Assembly (NCBI GenBank): GCA_021803215.1
Contig: JAJZLV010000106.1
Location: forward strand, 4,443 to 40,198
Reading direction: 5' to 3'
Source: Actinomycetes bacterium
Lineage (GTDB): Bacteria; Actinomycetota; Acidimicrobiia; Acidimicrobiales; Bog-793
Length of the DNA stretch: 35,756 nt
This document shows, piece after piece, positions 1 to 8,321 of the stretch; position 1 is the stretch's first letter; every line of letters starts with the position of its first letter. Below the pieces are notes generated by a model. The model did not search any database and had not been told where the DNA came from. It was given only the letters and a program-made list of their open reading frames with translations. The translations under genes were made by a program, and so were the position numbers.

Positions 1-700
1 AGCTCGGCGCCCCCGGTCCGCCGTTCAGGTACTTGTAGGTGCAACCGACTGCCAGGTCGACCTCGTTCTCGCTGAGGCCGACCGGGACGGCGCCGGCCGA
101 GTGGCAGAGGTCCCAGATCATGAGGGCACCTGCCCGGTGAGCGGCCTGGGTGACCGCTGGCAGATCGTGCATGGTGCCGGTCCGATAGTCGACGTGGGTG
201 GCCTCGACAGCCGCCACCTCCTCGTCGATGGCCCCGAGCAGGTCGGAGCGCTCGACCACCCTCAGCTGGGCCCCGTAGCGCCGGGCCGTCTCCGAGCAGG
301 CGTAGAGGTCGCTCGGGAAGTTGTCGGTGCTGGAGAGGACAACCTTTCTCCCAGGGCGGGCCGCAAGGGCCGCCCCGAGAACCTTGTGGATCGCGATGGT
401 CGTGGTGTCGGCGACGATCACCTCACCCGCCTCGGCTCCGACGAGAGGAGCGATCAGGTCACCCACCCGCTCGGGGGCCGCCATCCAGCCGGACTGCTGC
501 CAGCCGGCGATGAGGCCCCTCCCCCACTCCTTGCGAGCGAGTCGCTCGAGGGCGATCGGCACCTCCTTGGCGAGCGCTCCGAGCGAGTTCCCGTCCAGAT
601 AGAGGACCCCATCCGGCAGGCTGAAGCGCTCCTTGGTGTGCTTGAGCGGGTCGCCGGCATCCGCCTGGCGAGCGCGCTCGAGGGTCCAGCTCTGTTCCAT
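1..700 (-). CDS. kynU: kynureninase, 5' portion (3' end outside window)
   Basis: PLP-dependent hydrolase that cleaves kynurenine to anthranilate and alanine in tryptophan catabolism. I translated the minus strand from the ATG at 700; 233 codons stay open to the window edge. The family hallmark LDGNSLG lies near residue 35. Further along are a DNFPSD segment, the PLP-binding DLCHSAGAVPV segment and the lysine-containing TYKYLNGGPG segment that holds the cofactor lysine. These order and spacing features separate it from other class V aminotransferases. It diverges from the LigD-type gene with 41 bp between start codons. A possible -10 (TACGAT) lies 10 bases upstream of the ATG and no clear Shine-Dalgarno is visible. 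The C-terminal third is missing only because the window ends. Confidence 0.93.
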   Translation of the reverse strand, partial: MEQSWTLERARQADAGDPLKHTKERFSLPDGVLYLDGNSLGALAKEVPIALERLARKEWGRGLIAGWQQSGWMAAPERVGDLIAPLVGAEAGEVIVADTTTIAIHKVLGAALAARPGRKVVLSSTDNFPSDLYACSETARRYGAQLRVVERSDLLGAIDEEVAAVEATHVDYRTGTMHDLPAVTQAAHRAGALMIWDLCHSAGAVPVGLSENEVDLAVGCTYKYLNGGPGAPS

Positions 701-741
701 GGCGCCTCGGATCGTACAGGCGAGCCGGGATAGGAGACGAT

Positions 742-1761
742 ATGGGGATGGCTGGACAGGAACCGCCCCTCGAGCTCCAGGTCGACGAGAGGGTTGTCGG
801 GGCGACGAGCCCGTCGAAGGTGTTCTTCTCGACCCGCGGCGAGACCGAGCCCGACCTCGTCAGGTACCACCTATCGCTCGGCGAGGGGGTGCTCCGCGGT
901 GTCCACCGGCGACCGACGGTGCTGAAGCGCTGTCCGAACGGCGCCGAGGGCGAGTTCTTCTTCCAAAAGCGCCTCCCGAGGCCCCGGCCCGACTGGCCCG
1001 AGAGCGTCGCCGTCCCGTCTCCGAGCGGCCGGAAGGCCGAAGAGCTCTGCCCGACAGAGCTCGCCCACATCGGCTGGGTGGTCGATCTCGGTTGCCTCGA
1101 TCTGAACCCCTGGCCCGTGCGCCGGGAGGACTTCGAGCATCCCGACGCGCTCCGCGTCGATCTCGACCCCCAGCCCGGGCTCTCTTTCGGCCAGGTCCGC
1201 CGGGTGGCTCTCGAGGTGCAGTCGGTCCTCGAGGAGCACCGGCTCTACGGCCACCCGAAGACCTCCGGCTCACGCGTCATCCATGTCAAGCTCCCCATCG
1301 GGACGCGCCGGGAGTCGACGGCCTTCAGGCGGGTGGGCCTCGCCATTGCCCGCGAGGTGGAGCGGCGCCTGCCCGGGATCGCCACCTCGACGTGGAGGAA
1401 GCAGGAGCGGGGCGATGCCGTTTTCGTCGACTGCAGCCAGAACGCCCGTGACCGCGCCGTCGCCTCGGCCTACGGCCTCCGGGTCGACCCCGCGGGCCGA
1501 GCCTCGTGCCCTGCCGAGTGCTCCGAGCTGAAAGAGGTGGAGCCGGCTGGGCTCACCATCGCCACGGTGCCAGGCATCTTCTCCGAGCGCGGCGACCCGT
1601 CGGCTTCGATCGACGACGTCTCCCACAGCGTGGAGAGCAGGCTCGAGCTGGCTCGCAAGGCGGAGCGAGACGGCCCCGGAGAGGCTCCCTGGCCGCCCCA
1701 CTTCGCCAAGCGAAAGGGCGAGCCTCGGCGGGTGCGACCGAGCCGGCGGAGTACAACGTAA
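742..1761 (+). CDS. stand-alone LigD-type DNA polymerase (primase-polymerase) domain protein
   Basis: Archaeo-eukaryotic-primase-type polymerase of the LigD PolDom family, which extends or fills DNA ends in bacterial NHEJ. The 339 residues cover the polymerase domain alone, with no ligase or phosphoesterase module. Visible motifs are SPSKVFF near 23-29 (family NPDKVLFP), FFQKRLP near 73-79, motif I DLDP with Asp140 and Asp142, motif II SGSRVIHV at 175-182 with His181, and motif III VFVD with Asp230 followed by SQNARDRAVASAYG. AGGAG lies six bases before the ATG at 742; a second in-frame ATG is at 748. The mscS-like gene begins two bases after its stop. No ku or ligD ligase is in the window. 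Polymerase family assignment is firm; an NHEJ role is inference. Confidence 0.9.
   Translation: MGMAGQEPPLELQVDERVVGATSPSKVFFSTRGETEPDLVRYHLSLGEGVLRGVHRRPTVLKRCPNGAEGEFFFQKRLPRPRPDWPESVAVPSPSGRKAEELCPTELAHIGWVVDLGCLDLNPWPVRREDFEHPDALRVDLDPQPGLSFGQVRRVALEVQSVLEEHRLYGHPKTSGSRVIHVKLPIGTRRESTAFRRVGLAIAREVERRLPGIATSTWRKQERGDAVFVDCSQNARDRAVASAYGLRVDPAGRASCPAECSELKEVEPAGLTIATVPGIFSERGDPSASIDDVSHSVESRLELARKAERDGPGEAPWPPHFAKRKGEPRRVRPSRRSTT
1752..1757 (+). promoter_or_regulatory. candidate -10 for a leaderless mscS-like transcript
   Basis: TACAAC lies exactly six bases before the ATG at 1764, the spacing expected when transcription starts on the A of the start codon. It overlaps the last codons of the LigD-type gene. 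The same geometry recurs at several other starts in the window. No convincing -35 is visible. Confidence 0.35.
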
Positions 1762-1763
1762 TC

Positions 1764-2660
1764 ATGGCCCGCCCGCTCTGGAAGGAGCTTCGCGCCGCGC
1801 GCAGGCAGCGACTCTCGGGCTCGTTCGGCCGCTATGGAGCCGTCCCGCCCCCACCCCGACCCCGCTTCGGTCTGGCGCTCATCTCCCTTGCCGTCGCAAT
1901 CGCCGCCCTCGTGCTGAACGGAACCCACAACGGATCGCTCCGGGCCCACGCCCTCGACCCGCGGATCTGGGCCGGAGCCTCGGCGGCCGCCTTCTTGGTC
2001 TTCGGCTCGATAGCCGTCCGCCGCTTCGCCACTCAGATCGGCCGCCTGGTCCACTCGGGCGGCGGCCCGACGGCAGGTGCTGCCCTGCGCCTCATCCTCA
2101 CCATCACCGGCATCGTCATCGTCCTCGTGGTCACGATCGGGATGCTCGGGGTGAGCGCCGCGAAGCTGTTGGCGGCCGCCGGGGTCACCGGCATCATCAT
2201 CGGCCTGGCGGCCCAGCAGAGCCTCGGCAACGTATTTGCCGGCATCGTGCTCATGGTCGCAAGGCCCTTCGTGGTCGGCCAGCGCATCCGGATCCGCTCT
2301 GGCTCCTTCGGAGGGATCTTCGAGGGGACCGTGCGCGGGATGGGCCTCACCTACGTCGAGATCGAGACCGACGACGGGGTCGTGAACATCCCGAACCTCG
2401 GCATGTTGGCGGCCGGGGTCGGCCCCGCCCCGCCGCCGGCCAAACCTGAGACCCCTGGGCTCTACGTGAACCGAGCCATCCCGAAGCGCCCGCCTCGCAC
2501 GGCGAGCAGCCATCCTCCCCGCCGGGTACGCAAGGAGCCGCCCGCTCCCCGCCGGCCCCGCGAGCTGATCCAGCGCATGCGCCAGCGGCGCCAGCAGACA
2601 GGTGAGGGCGAAGGAGGCGCCGGACCCGAGGCGGGTGGCCCGCGAAAGCCGATGCCGTGA
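1764..2660 (+). CDS. short MscS-family mechanosensitive channel protein
   Basis: Predicted small-conductance mechanosensitive channel of the cytoplasmic membrane, 298 residues. Hydrophobic segments lie at about 36-52, 68-86 and 108-130. They are followed by the amphipathic pore helix (AAAGVTGIIIGLAAQQSLGN, about 137-156) and the start of the beta domain (PFVVGQRIRI, then VNIPN near 207). Typical MscS proteins continue into an alpha/beta vestibule; here that is replaced after about residue 220 by a Pro/Arg-rich basic tail. The ATG at 1764 is preferred because homology begins after it, although the frame is open upstream into the LigD-type gene. The stop overlaps the next gene's GTG by four bases (GTGA), indicating translational coupling. 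Family call is firm; gating function without the C-terminal domain is uncertain. Confidence 0.88.
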   Translation: MARPLWKELRAARRQRLSGSFGRYGAVPPPPRPRFGLALISLAVAIAALVLNGTHNGSLRAHALDPRIWAGASAAAFLVFGSIAVRRFATQIGRLVHSGGGPTAGAALRLILTITGIVIVLVVTIGMLGVSAAKLLAAAGVTGIIIGLAAQQSLGNVFAGIVLMVARPFVVGQRIRIRSGSFGGIFEGTVRGMGLTYVEIETDDGVVNIPNLGMLAAGVGPAPPPAKPETPGLYVNRAIPKRPPRTASSHPPRRVRKEPPAPRRPRELIQRMRQRRQQTGEGEGGAGPEAGGPRKPMP

Positions 2661-4042
2661 GCGAGCACGAGGGGCTCCTCGCCGATCTCCTCTCGGCCCT
2701 CGGCCCGGCCAACTGCTCGAGCGACCCCGAGGTGGTGGCCTCGTACTCGACGGACTGGACGGGCCGGTTCGGCGGCCAGGCGCTCGCCGTCGCCCGCCCG
2801 GGTGACGCCGGCGAGGTGCGAGACCTCTTGGAGCTCGCCAGCCGCCACCAGGCAGCTCTCATCCCCCAGGGCGGCAACACCGGCCTCGTAGGGGCGTCGG
2901 TCCCTCGGGCCCGCCTGGAGGACGGGCGGCCCCAGGTCCTCCTCTCGCTCACCCGCCTCTCTGGGGTCGAGGAGGTCGACGTGAGCGGCCTGCAGCTACT
3001 CGCCGGGGCCGGCACCACCCTCGCGGCAGCAGCCGAGCAGGCTTCCCGTCACGGTCTCGGCCTCGGGATCGACCTCTCGGCCCGGGCAAGCGCCACGCTC
3101 GGAGGGATGGCCGCCACCAACGCCGGCGGGCTGAGCGTCTTCCGCCACGGTCCGATGCGAGAGCGCCTCAGGGGCATCGAGGCCGTCCTTCCAGACGGGA
3201 GCGTGGTGAGCGAACTGAGCGGCCTCGCCAAGGACTCGGTCGGCTGGAGCCCGACCGCCCTCTTCGCCGGCTCCGAGGGCACCTTGGCGATCTTCACCAA
3301 GCTGATCATGAGGCTCGTCCCGCTCCCCCGCCGACGCCTCGTCGCCCTCGTCGCCTTCTCCTCGCTCGAGGAGGCGCTCGAGAGCGCCGCAGCCGGGCGA
3401 GAGCTCCTCTCGTCCCTCGAGTCGATGGAGCTCACGCTCCGAGCCGGCATGGAGCTGGCCGTCTCCCACTTCGCGCTCCCCGCCCCTGTCGGGCTGAAAG
3501 AGGGGGCCGGCGCCTGGCTCACGATCGAGCTCGCCGGCTCGGGCGACCTCGAGAGCGAGCTAGGCGCGCTGGTGGGCCGCCACCGGCCGCTCTCCTCGGC
3601 CGTCGCAAGCGAGGCCCCCCTGCAAGAGCGGCTCTGGGCCTACCGCGAACGCCAGTCGGAGGCCGTCTCGCGCCAAGGAGTGCCCCACAAGCTCGACGTC
3701 GCCGTGCCGGCCGGCCGCCTGGCCGGGCTCTTCGCCGGCCTCGCCGAGCGACTGGCGGGCCTTCCATCGAGCGAGCTCTACATCTGGGCCCACCTCGCCG
3801 AGTCCAACCTGCACGTGAACGTGATCGGGCCGCCGCCCGAGGACCAGGCGGTCGACGATGCCGTCATCGACCTCGTCTGCGAGCTCGGCGGCTCCATCTC
3901 GGCCGAGCACGGCGTCGGCATCGCCAAGGCCGGCTACCTGCGGCGGGCCCGGCCGCCCGGCAATCTCGCCCTCATGCAGAGGGTGAAGGCCGCCTTGGAC
4001 CCCGAGCGGCTGCTCAACCCCGGGGTGCTGGAGCCGACCTAG
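2657..4042 (+). CDS. FAD-binding 2-hydroxyacid dehydrogenase (GlcD / D-lactate / D-2-hydroxyglutarate dehydrogenase family)
   Basis: Flavoprotein of the VAO/PCMH superfamily that oxidises a 2-hydroxyacid to the 2-oxoacid. The 461 residues have the N-terminal PCMH FAD domain with PQGGNTGLVGAS at about 70-81 and the ASATLGGMAATNAGG segment. The C-terminal FAD-oxidase domain has WAHLAESNLHVNV, SAEHGVGIAK and the terminal DPERLLNPGVL. The HLAESNLHVNV/EHGVG pair fits the D-2-hydroxyglutarate and D-lactate dehydrogenase branches, but substrate cannot be read from sequence. GTG at 2657 overlaps the channel gene stop. The last 29 bases overlap the 3' end of the convergent MFS gene. Confidence 0.9.
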   Translation: MSEHEGLLADLLSALGPANCSSDPEVVASYSTDWTGRFGGQALAVARPGDAGEVRDLLELASRHQAALIPQGGNTGLVGASVPRARLEDGRPQVLLSLTRLSGVEEVDVSGLQLLAGAGTTLAAAAEQASRHGLGLGIDLSARASATLGGMAATNAGGLSVFRHGPMRERLRGIEAVLPDGSVVSELSGLAKDSVGWSPTALFAGSEGTLAIFTKLIMRLVPLPRRRLVALVAFSSLEEALESAAAGRELLSSLESMELTLRAGMELAVSHFALPAPVGLKEGAGAWLTIELAGSGDLESELGALVGRHRPLSSAVASEAPLQERLWAYRERQSEAVSRQGVPHKLDVAVPAGRLAGLFAGLAERLAGLPSSELYIWAHLAESNLHVNVIGPPPEDQAVDDAVIDLVCELGGSISAEHGVGIAKAGYLRRARPPGNLALMQRVKAALDPERLLNPGVLEPT

Positions 4043-5336
4043 CCCGGGCGACGTCGGCGTCGAGATAGCGCCGGGCCCGCCAGAGGACCAGGGCCCCGGC
4101 GGCCACCCCGGGGCTAATGATCAAAAGGGCGGTCCGGTAGTTGTTGCCGAGCGCCCCGGCGATCGAGAAGACGACCACCGAAGCGGCCGCCTGCCCGGCG
4201 ATGACAGAGACGATGTTGAAGGCCGCGAAGCCGGTGCCCCGGATCCGGGCGGGAAGGACGTCGGAGAGCCCGGCCTTCAACGGCGGGACGGCCACGGTAA
4301 CGAGGAAGGTGCCCGCCAACTCGAGGACGTAGACGGCCGCAAAGGCCATGTGGATGAAAGAGAGGACGAAGACAGACCCTCCGAAAAGGAGCGCAATGGC
4401 CGGCAGCGCGACCCGCCCGCCCCTGTAGCGAAGAGCGATGCGGTCCGCCAGCCGCCCACCGACGAACACCCCGGGCACACCCGCGAGGACGATCAAAAGC
4501 CCGGTGAAGGCGGCCGCCTGACCAGTGCTCTTTCCGAGCTGGTGCTCGTAGAACTGCGGCAGAGCCGAGGCGGCAGCCGTGACGGTGAACAAGAGCGCCG
4601 AGACCCCGATCAGGGCGTAGCGGAGCGTCCTTATCGAGAGCACGGTGCGAAAGCCGACGAGGAGATGGGCAGTCATCTCCTTCAGGCCGTGCGCGAGCGG
4701 GAGAGCCGGCCCCAGCTCTTCTGGCGCCTGATCGACGGCGCCTCGTACCGGCTCTCTCAGGCGCCAGACGGCAAAGGCGATGAGTGAGCCGGGAAGCCCG
4801 ACCAGCAAGAAGGCGGCCCGCCAGCCGGCCGCGCTCGCCACGATGCCGCCGAGCGAGAGGCCGAGGCCGAAGCCGATGAAAGAGAGGCACTGCTGAGCAG
4901 CAAAAGCGAGGCCCCGGCGACGCTGCGGGTAGAAGTCGGCCAGCAGGCTCGAGGAGGAGGGCTCACTCACAGCCTCTCCCATCCCGAGGGCGGTCCGCAC
5001 CACCACGAGGGAGGCGAAGTCGAAGGCGGCTGCCGTCAGCGCGGTGATGGCCGACCAGACGACGAGGGTGATCGCTATGCCCCGACGCCTCACCCACCTG
5101 TCAGCCAGGTAGCCGGCCGGGACGCTCACTATCCCGTTCGCGATCGTGTAGCAAGAGAGGAGGAGACCCAGCTGGAAGTCGCTCAGGTGGAAGGCGTGCT
5201 GGATCGGGCTGGCGGCGCCGCGCAGGATGTTCTGGTCGACCTGGTCGATCATGAGGACGAAGGCCAGCACCCACATCGGCCAGAGAGAGGTGGCGTCTTC
5301 TGCCAGCTTGCCACCCGAGGTCATCGGCTTCGCCAC
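4014..5336 (-). CDS. MFS transporter (spinster-like / general organic solute type)
   Basis: Secondary transporter of the major facilitator superfamily with about 12 hydrophobic segments. The loop 2-3 signature GYLADRWVRRRG and the helix 1 segment DQVDQNILRG, typical of spinster-like members, are visible. A second loop signature, GGRLADRIALRYRGG, starts the C-terminal half. The open frame extends upstream to 5546, but that stretch is polar and non-homologous. I choose the GTG at 5336 because GAGGA sits about 8 bases upstream; ATG at 5324 is the alternative and ATG at 5423 is less likely. A short ORF ends four bases before this GTG. Substrate unknown. The 3' end overlaps the convergent FAD dehydrogenase gene. 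Confidence 0.88.
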   Translation of the reverse strand: MAKPMTSGGKLAEDATSLWPMWVLAFVLMIDQVDQNILRGAASPIQHAFHLSDFQLGLLLSCYTIANGIVSVPAGYLADRWVRRRGIAITLVVWSAITALTAAAFDFASLVVVRTALGMGEAVSEPSSSSLLADFYPQRRRGLAFAAQQCLSFIGFGLGLSLGGIVASAAGWRAAFLLVGLPGSLIAFAVWRLREPVRGAVDQAPEELGPALPLAHGLKEMTAHLLVGFRTVLSIRTLRYALIGVSALLFTVTAAASALPQFYEHQLGKSTGQAAAFTGLLIVLAGVPGVFVGGRLADRIALRYRGGRVALPAIALLFGGSVFVLSFIHMAFAAVYVLELAGTFLVTVAVPPLKAGLSDVLPARIRGTGFAAFNIVSVIAGQAAASVVVFSIAGALGNNYRTALLIISPGVAAGALVLWRARRYLDADVARARSAPAPRG

Positions 5337-5340
5337 TGGC

Positions 5341-5472
5341 TCATCCTCGCAGGCCCGGCCGGCGTGGCGGCGCCGGCCCAACCAGCTCTCGGACCCTTTC
5401 GACAGCGAGTCCTCCCCGAGCATGGAGAAAAGGGCTGCCCCTCTCGTGGCGCGGTCCAAGATCGCTCGGCAT
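5341..5472 (-). CDS. candidate 43-aa leader ORF coupled to the MFS gene
   Basis: On the minus strand an AGGAGG lies five bases before an ATG at 5472. It opens a 43-codon frame, rich in Arg, Gly and Pro, that closes with TGA at 5343-5341. The MFS GTG start follows after only four bases, and the Shine-Dalgarno of the MFS gene overlaps the leader's end. This SD is stronger than that of the MFS gene itself, and the leader frame differs from the MFS frame. That arrangement resembles a translationally coupled leader peptide. The peptide matches no family I know, and chance cannot be excluded. The rest of the gap up to 5709 shows no gene. Confidence 0.35.
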   Translation of the reverse strand: MPSDLGPRHERGSPFLHARGGLAVERVRELVGPAPPRRPGLRG

Positions 5473-5709
5473 GAAGCCCTCCTGTCGGGGCTACGAAGGA
5501 GGCAGCGCTGGACAAGAGCCCGGGCGCTGGCCGGGCTAGGGCACAAGACCAGACCGGGCGAGCAGGGCCTCGCCTGGACCGGGTGGCCGAGGTCCCGACC
5601 GGGCCACCGGCAAGGCGGGACCCAGCTCGGCTCAGTGTTCAGGAACGGTGAGAAAGGGACCGACGGTGTCTAGGCCGAGAGCCCGATCACGCTGGCCCGG
5701 CAGGCCCTC

Positions 5710-6915
5710 TTATACCTCGAGGTCGGCCTCGACCTCGGCCGAGTGCTGACCGAGGCGAGGTGGCGGGAGCCGGTACGAGACCGGCGTCCGGCTGAGCCCG
5801 ATCGGATTCGACACCTGGGCGGAGGGATCCGTCCGCGCCGCCACGTGAGCTCGGGCAGAACCCTCGCTCACCTCGACCGAGGGCGACAGCCCGAGGCGCT
5901 CAGCGAGGGCGAAAGCCTCGGAGATGTCGTTGACGACGCCGCTCGGCACTCCGGCGCGCTGCAGACCCTCCACCCACTCGGCGGCCGGGCGGGCGGAGAG
6001 GCAAGCCTCGAGGACGGCGACCATCTCCTCGCGGTTGGTCACGCGGGCCTTGTTGGTGGAGAAACGGGGGTCGCTTGCCAGCTCGCCTCGCCCGATCACC
6101 CGGGTGAAGGAGGCGAACTGGCCGTCGTTCCCGACAGCCACGACAAGTGCCCGGTCGGCGGCCGCCAGCGTCTCATAAGGCGCGATGCTCGGATGGCGGT
6201 TCGCCATGGCCCGCGGCACGCGCCCGCTCGTGAGATAGGTGCTCGCCTGGTTGATGAGAGCCGCCAGCGAGCTCGAGAGGAGATCGACCCGCACGCGCTG
6301 TCCGAGACCGCTCGTGCGCCGCTCATAGAGGGCGGCCGTGATGGCGTTGGCCGCGAAGAGAGCTGTCAACACGTCGACCACGGCTACACCCACCTTGCGG
6401 GGCTCGCCGCCAGTCTCGGGCGGATCGCCGGTAATCGACATGAGCCCGCCGACGGCTTGGGCCAAAAAGTCGTAACCGGGCAGCCTCGAGCCCTCTTCTC
6501 CCCAGCCAAAGCCCGAGACCGAGCAGTAGACGAGGCCGGGGTTGGCCTCCGAGAGTTGCTCGTAGGAGAGACCGAGACGGGTTGCCGAGCCGGGCTTGAA
6601 ATTCTCGATGAGGACGTCAGCCCTCTCTGCGAGCCGGCGCGCCTTCTCCCGTGCCTCGGGGACGGCCAGATCCCAGGCCACCCCCTTTTTGTTGCGGTTG
6701 ACAGATAGGTAGTACGAGCTGGTGGTCCCGCCCGCCCCGTCGTCGACGAACGGTGGCCCGAAACCCCTGGTGTCGTCGCCCGCTCCTGGCCGCTCGACCT
6801 TCACGACGTCGGCCCCGAGGTCGCCGAGCAGCATCGCAGCGAAGGGCCCGGCCACCACCCGGGAGAAGTCGGCCACGAGGATGCCCTCGAGGGCCCCTCT
6901 CGTCCCGGCACTCAC
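5710..6915 (-). CDS. class III CoA-transferase (CaiB/BaiF family)
   Basis: Transfers CoA between carboxylic acids; family members act on formyl-, carnitinyl-, succinyl-/glutaryl- or bile-acid CoA esters. The 401 residues start with the canonical LEGILVADFSRVVAGPFAAMLLGDLGADVVKVE-type N terminus (about 9-41). Also present are SVNRNKKG near 71-78, VLIENFKPG near 101-109, and Asp181 in VGVAVVDVLTAL, which aligns with the catalytic Asp169 of formyl-CoA transferase. The ATG at 6915 overlaps the pncB stop by four bases (ATGA), so the two are co-transcribed. Succinyl-CoA:glutarate CoA-transferase is one possible role, since kynurenine breakdown can lead to glutarate, but substrate is undetermined. 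Confidence 0.9.
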   Translation of the reverse strand: MSAGTRGALEGILVADFSRVVAGPFAAMLLGDLGADVVKVERPGAGDDTRGFGPPFVDDGAGGTTSSYYLSVNRNKKGVAWDLAVPEAREKARRLAERADVLIENFKPGSATRLGLSYEQLSEANPGLVYCSVSGFGWGEEGSRLPGYDFLAQAVGGLMSITGDPPETGGEPRKVGVAVVDVLTALFAANAITAALYERRTSGLGQRVRVDLLSSSLAALINQASTYLTSGRVPRAMANRHPSIAPYETLAAADRALVVAVGNDGQFASFTRVIGRGELASDPRFSTNKARVTNREEMVAVLEACLSARPAAEWVEGLQRAGVPSGVVNDISEAFALAERLGLSPSVEVSEGSARAHVAARTDPSAQVSNPIGLSRTPVSYRLPPPRLGQHSAEVEADLEV

Positions 6916-8243
6916 GACCGAGCCTCACCGCCGAGCCCGTAGCGGGTCTCGATGAGCGCTTCACCCTCGGAGAGGTCGAAGGCGGCCGCTCCGAGCTCTC
7001 GAAGCGACCGGCGGTGGTGCTCTCTTGTGGCGTCGAGGTCCGGCTGGACCCCGAACCTCCCGCCGTCGACGACCCGACGCTGGAGGGGGCGGAGGGCCCA
7101 GTCGGCCGGCAGCTCCGGCTCCCCCTCTCCCTCCAGCAACAGGAGCTCGGCTCTCGCCTCGCCCTCCTCATTGACGAGCCGAAAAGCCCGCTTCTTCCCG
7201 CCGCGCGACTGCTTGGCCGGTGAGAGCTTCTCGACGGCTCGTAGCTCGCCGGCGCTGTCGCCGACAGCCACCAGCTTGTAGACGAAGGCGGCCGTCGGGA
7301 CGCCCGATCCGGTCACGACGCGGGTTCCGACGCCGTAGGCATCGGCCGGCTCGCCTGCCAGCTGCTCGATGGCGTACTCGTCGAGGTCTGAGGTGATCAC
7401 GATCTTGGTCTCCTCGGCCCCGAGGTCGTCGAGCAGCCTGCGGGCCTCCTTGACCTCGGTGGCGAGGTTGCCCGAGTCGAGACGGATGCCGCCGGGGCCG
7501 CTCACGCCCCGCTCCCGGCAGAGCGCCACGGCGCGGCGGATGGCTCGCTCCACCTCGAAGGTGTCGACGAGCAGCGTCGTCCCGGTCCCCATGGCGTCTA
7601 GTTGGGCTGAGAAGGCCTCTTCTTCCGAGTCGTGGGCGAGGATGAAGGCATGCGCCGCGGTACCGGCTGTCGGGATGCCGTAACGCCTCCCCGCCTCGAG
7701 GTCGGAGGTCGAGGCGAAGCCAGCTATGTAGGCAGCCCGGGCGGCTGCCACCGCTGCCAGCTCGTTGGTTCGACGAGCGCCCATCTCGATCACGGGCCGC
7801 CCGGCAGCTGCTCCGACCATGCGGGAAGCGGCCGCCGCCACCGCTGAGTCGAAGTTGCAGATGGACAGGACGAGGGTTTCCAAAAGGACGGCCTCGCCGA
7901 AGCTCGACTCGATCGTCACGACCGGGCTGCCGGGGAAGTAGCACTCTCCCTCGTCGTAGGCCTCGACGGAGCCGGAGAAGGAGTATCCCTCGAGGAAGGA
8001 CAGACACTCGGGGGAGACGATGCGGTTCTCCTCGATAAAGCCCAGCTCGGCGGGGGAGAAGGAGAAGAGCTCGAGTGCCTCCAGCAGACGGCCAAGACCG
8101 GCGAAGACTCCGTAGCGACGCCCGGCCGGCAGCGACCTCGAGAACGTCTCGAAGACGGCCGGGCGCCAGGCGACGCCCGAGCGGAGGGCGGCGTCGAGCA
8201 TCGTGAGCTCGTAGTGGTCGGTGAGAAGGGCGCTCGATGCCAT
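6912..8243 (-). CDS. pncB: nicotinate phosphoribosyltransferase
   Basis: Joins nicotinate and PRPP to give nicotinate mononucleotide in the NAD salvage (Preiss-Handler) pathway. The 443 residues show the N-terminal LLTDHYELTM motif at 7-16 that typifies the family. The GTAAHAFILAHDSEEEAF region has His198 at the position of the autophosphorylated histidine, and RLDSGNL and GVGTRVVTGSG are the phosphate-binding segments. The ATG at 8243 gives the canonical N terminus. A TAGCCT hexamer nine bases upstream may be its -10, giving a very short leader. The CoA-transferase gene follows with a four-base overlap. Confidence 0.94.
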   Translation of the reverse strand: MASSALLTDHYELTMLDAALRSGVAWRPAVFETFSRSLPAGRRYGVFAGLGRLLEALELFSFSPAELGFIEENRIVSPECLSFLEGYSFSGSVEAYDEGECYFPGSPVVTIESSFGEAVLLETLVLSICNFDSAVAAAASRMVGAAAGRPVIEMGARRTNELAAVAAARAAYIAGFASTSDLEAGRRYGIPTAGTAAHAFILAHDSEEEAFSAQLDAMGTGTTLLVDTFEVERAIRRAVALCRERGVSGPGGIRLDSGNLATEVKEARRLLDDLGAEETKIVITSDLDEYAIEQLAGEPADAYGVGTRVVTGSGVPTAAFVYKLVAVGDSAGELRAVEKLSPAKQSRGGKKRAFRLVNEEGEARAELLLLEGEGEPELPADWALRPLQRRVVDGGRFGVQPDLDATREHHRRSLRELGAAAFDLSEGEALIETRYGLGGEARS

Positions 8244-8321
8244 GTCGAAGCGAGGCTACCTGGGCTCGCCGGGCGCCTTTCATGACCTGCCAGCCGGCGG
8301 GAGAGCTCCCTCCCGCCAAGC

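Noticed and set aside
101-733. 210-codon plus-strand open frame at the left edge
   Set aside because: It is the shadow of the kynureninase gene on the minus strand, whose translation carries clear family motifs.
1470-2513. 347-codon minus-strand frame opposite the MscS-like gene
   Set aside because: It has shadow-like Asp/His/Arg-rich composition; the plus-strand frame has family motifs and membrane segments.
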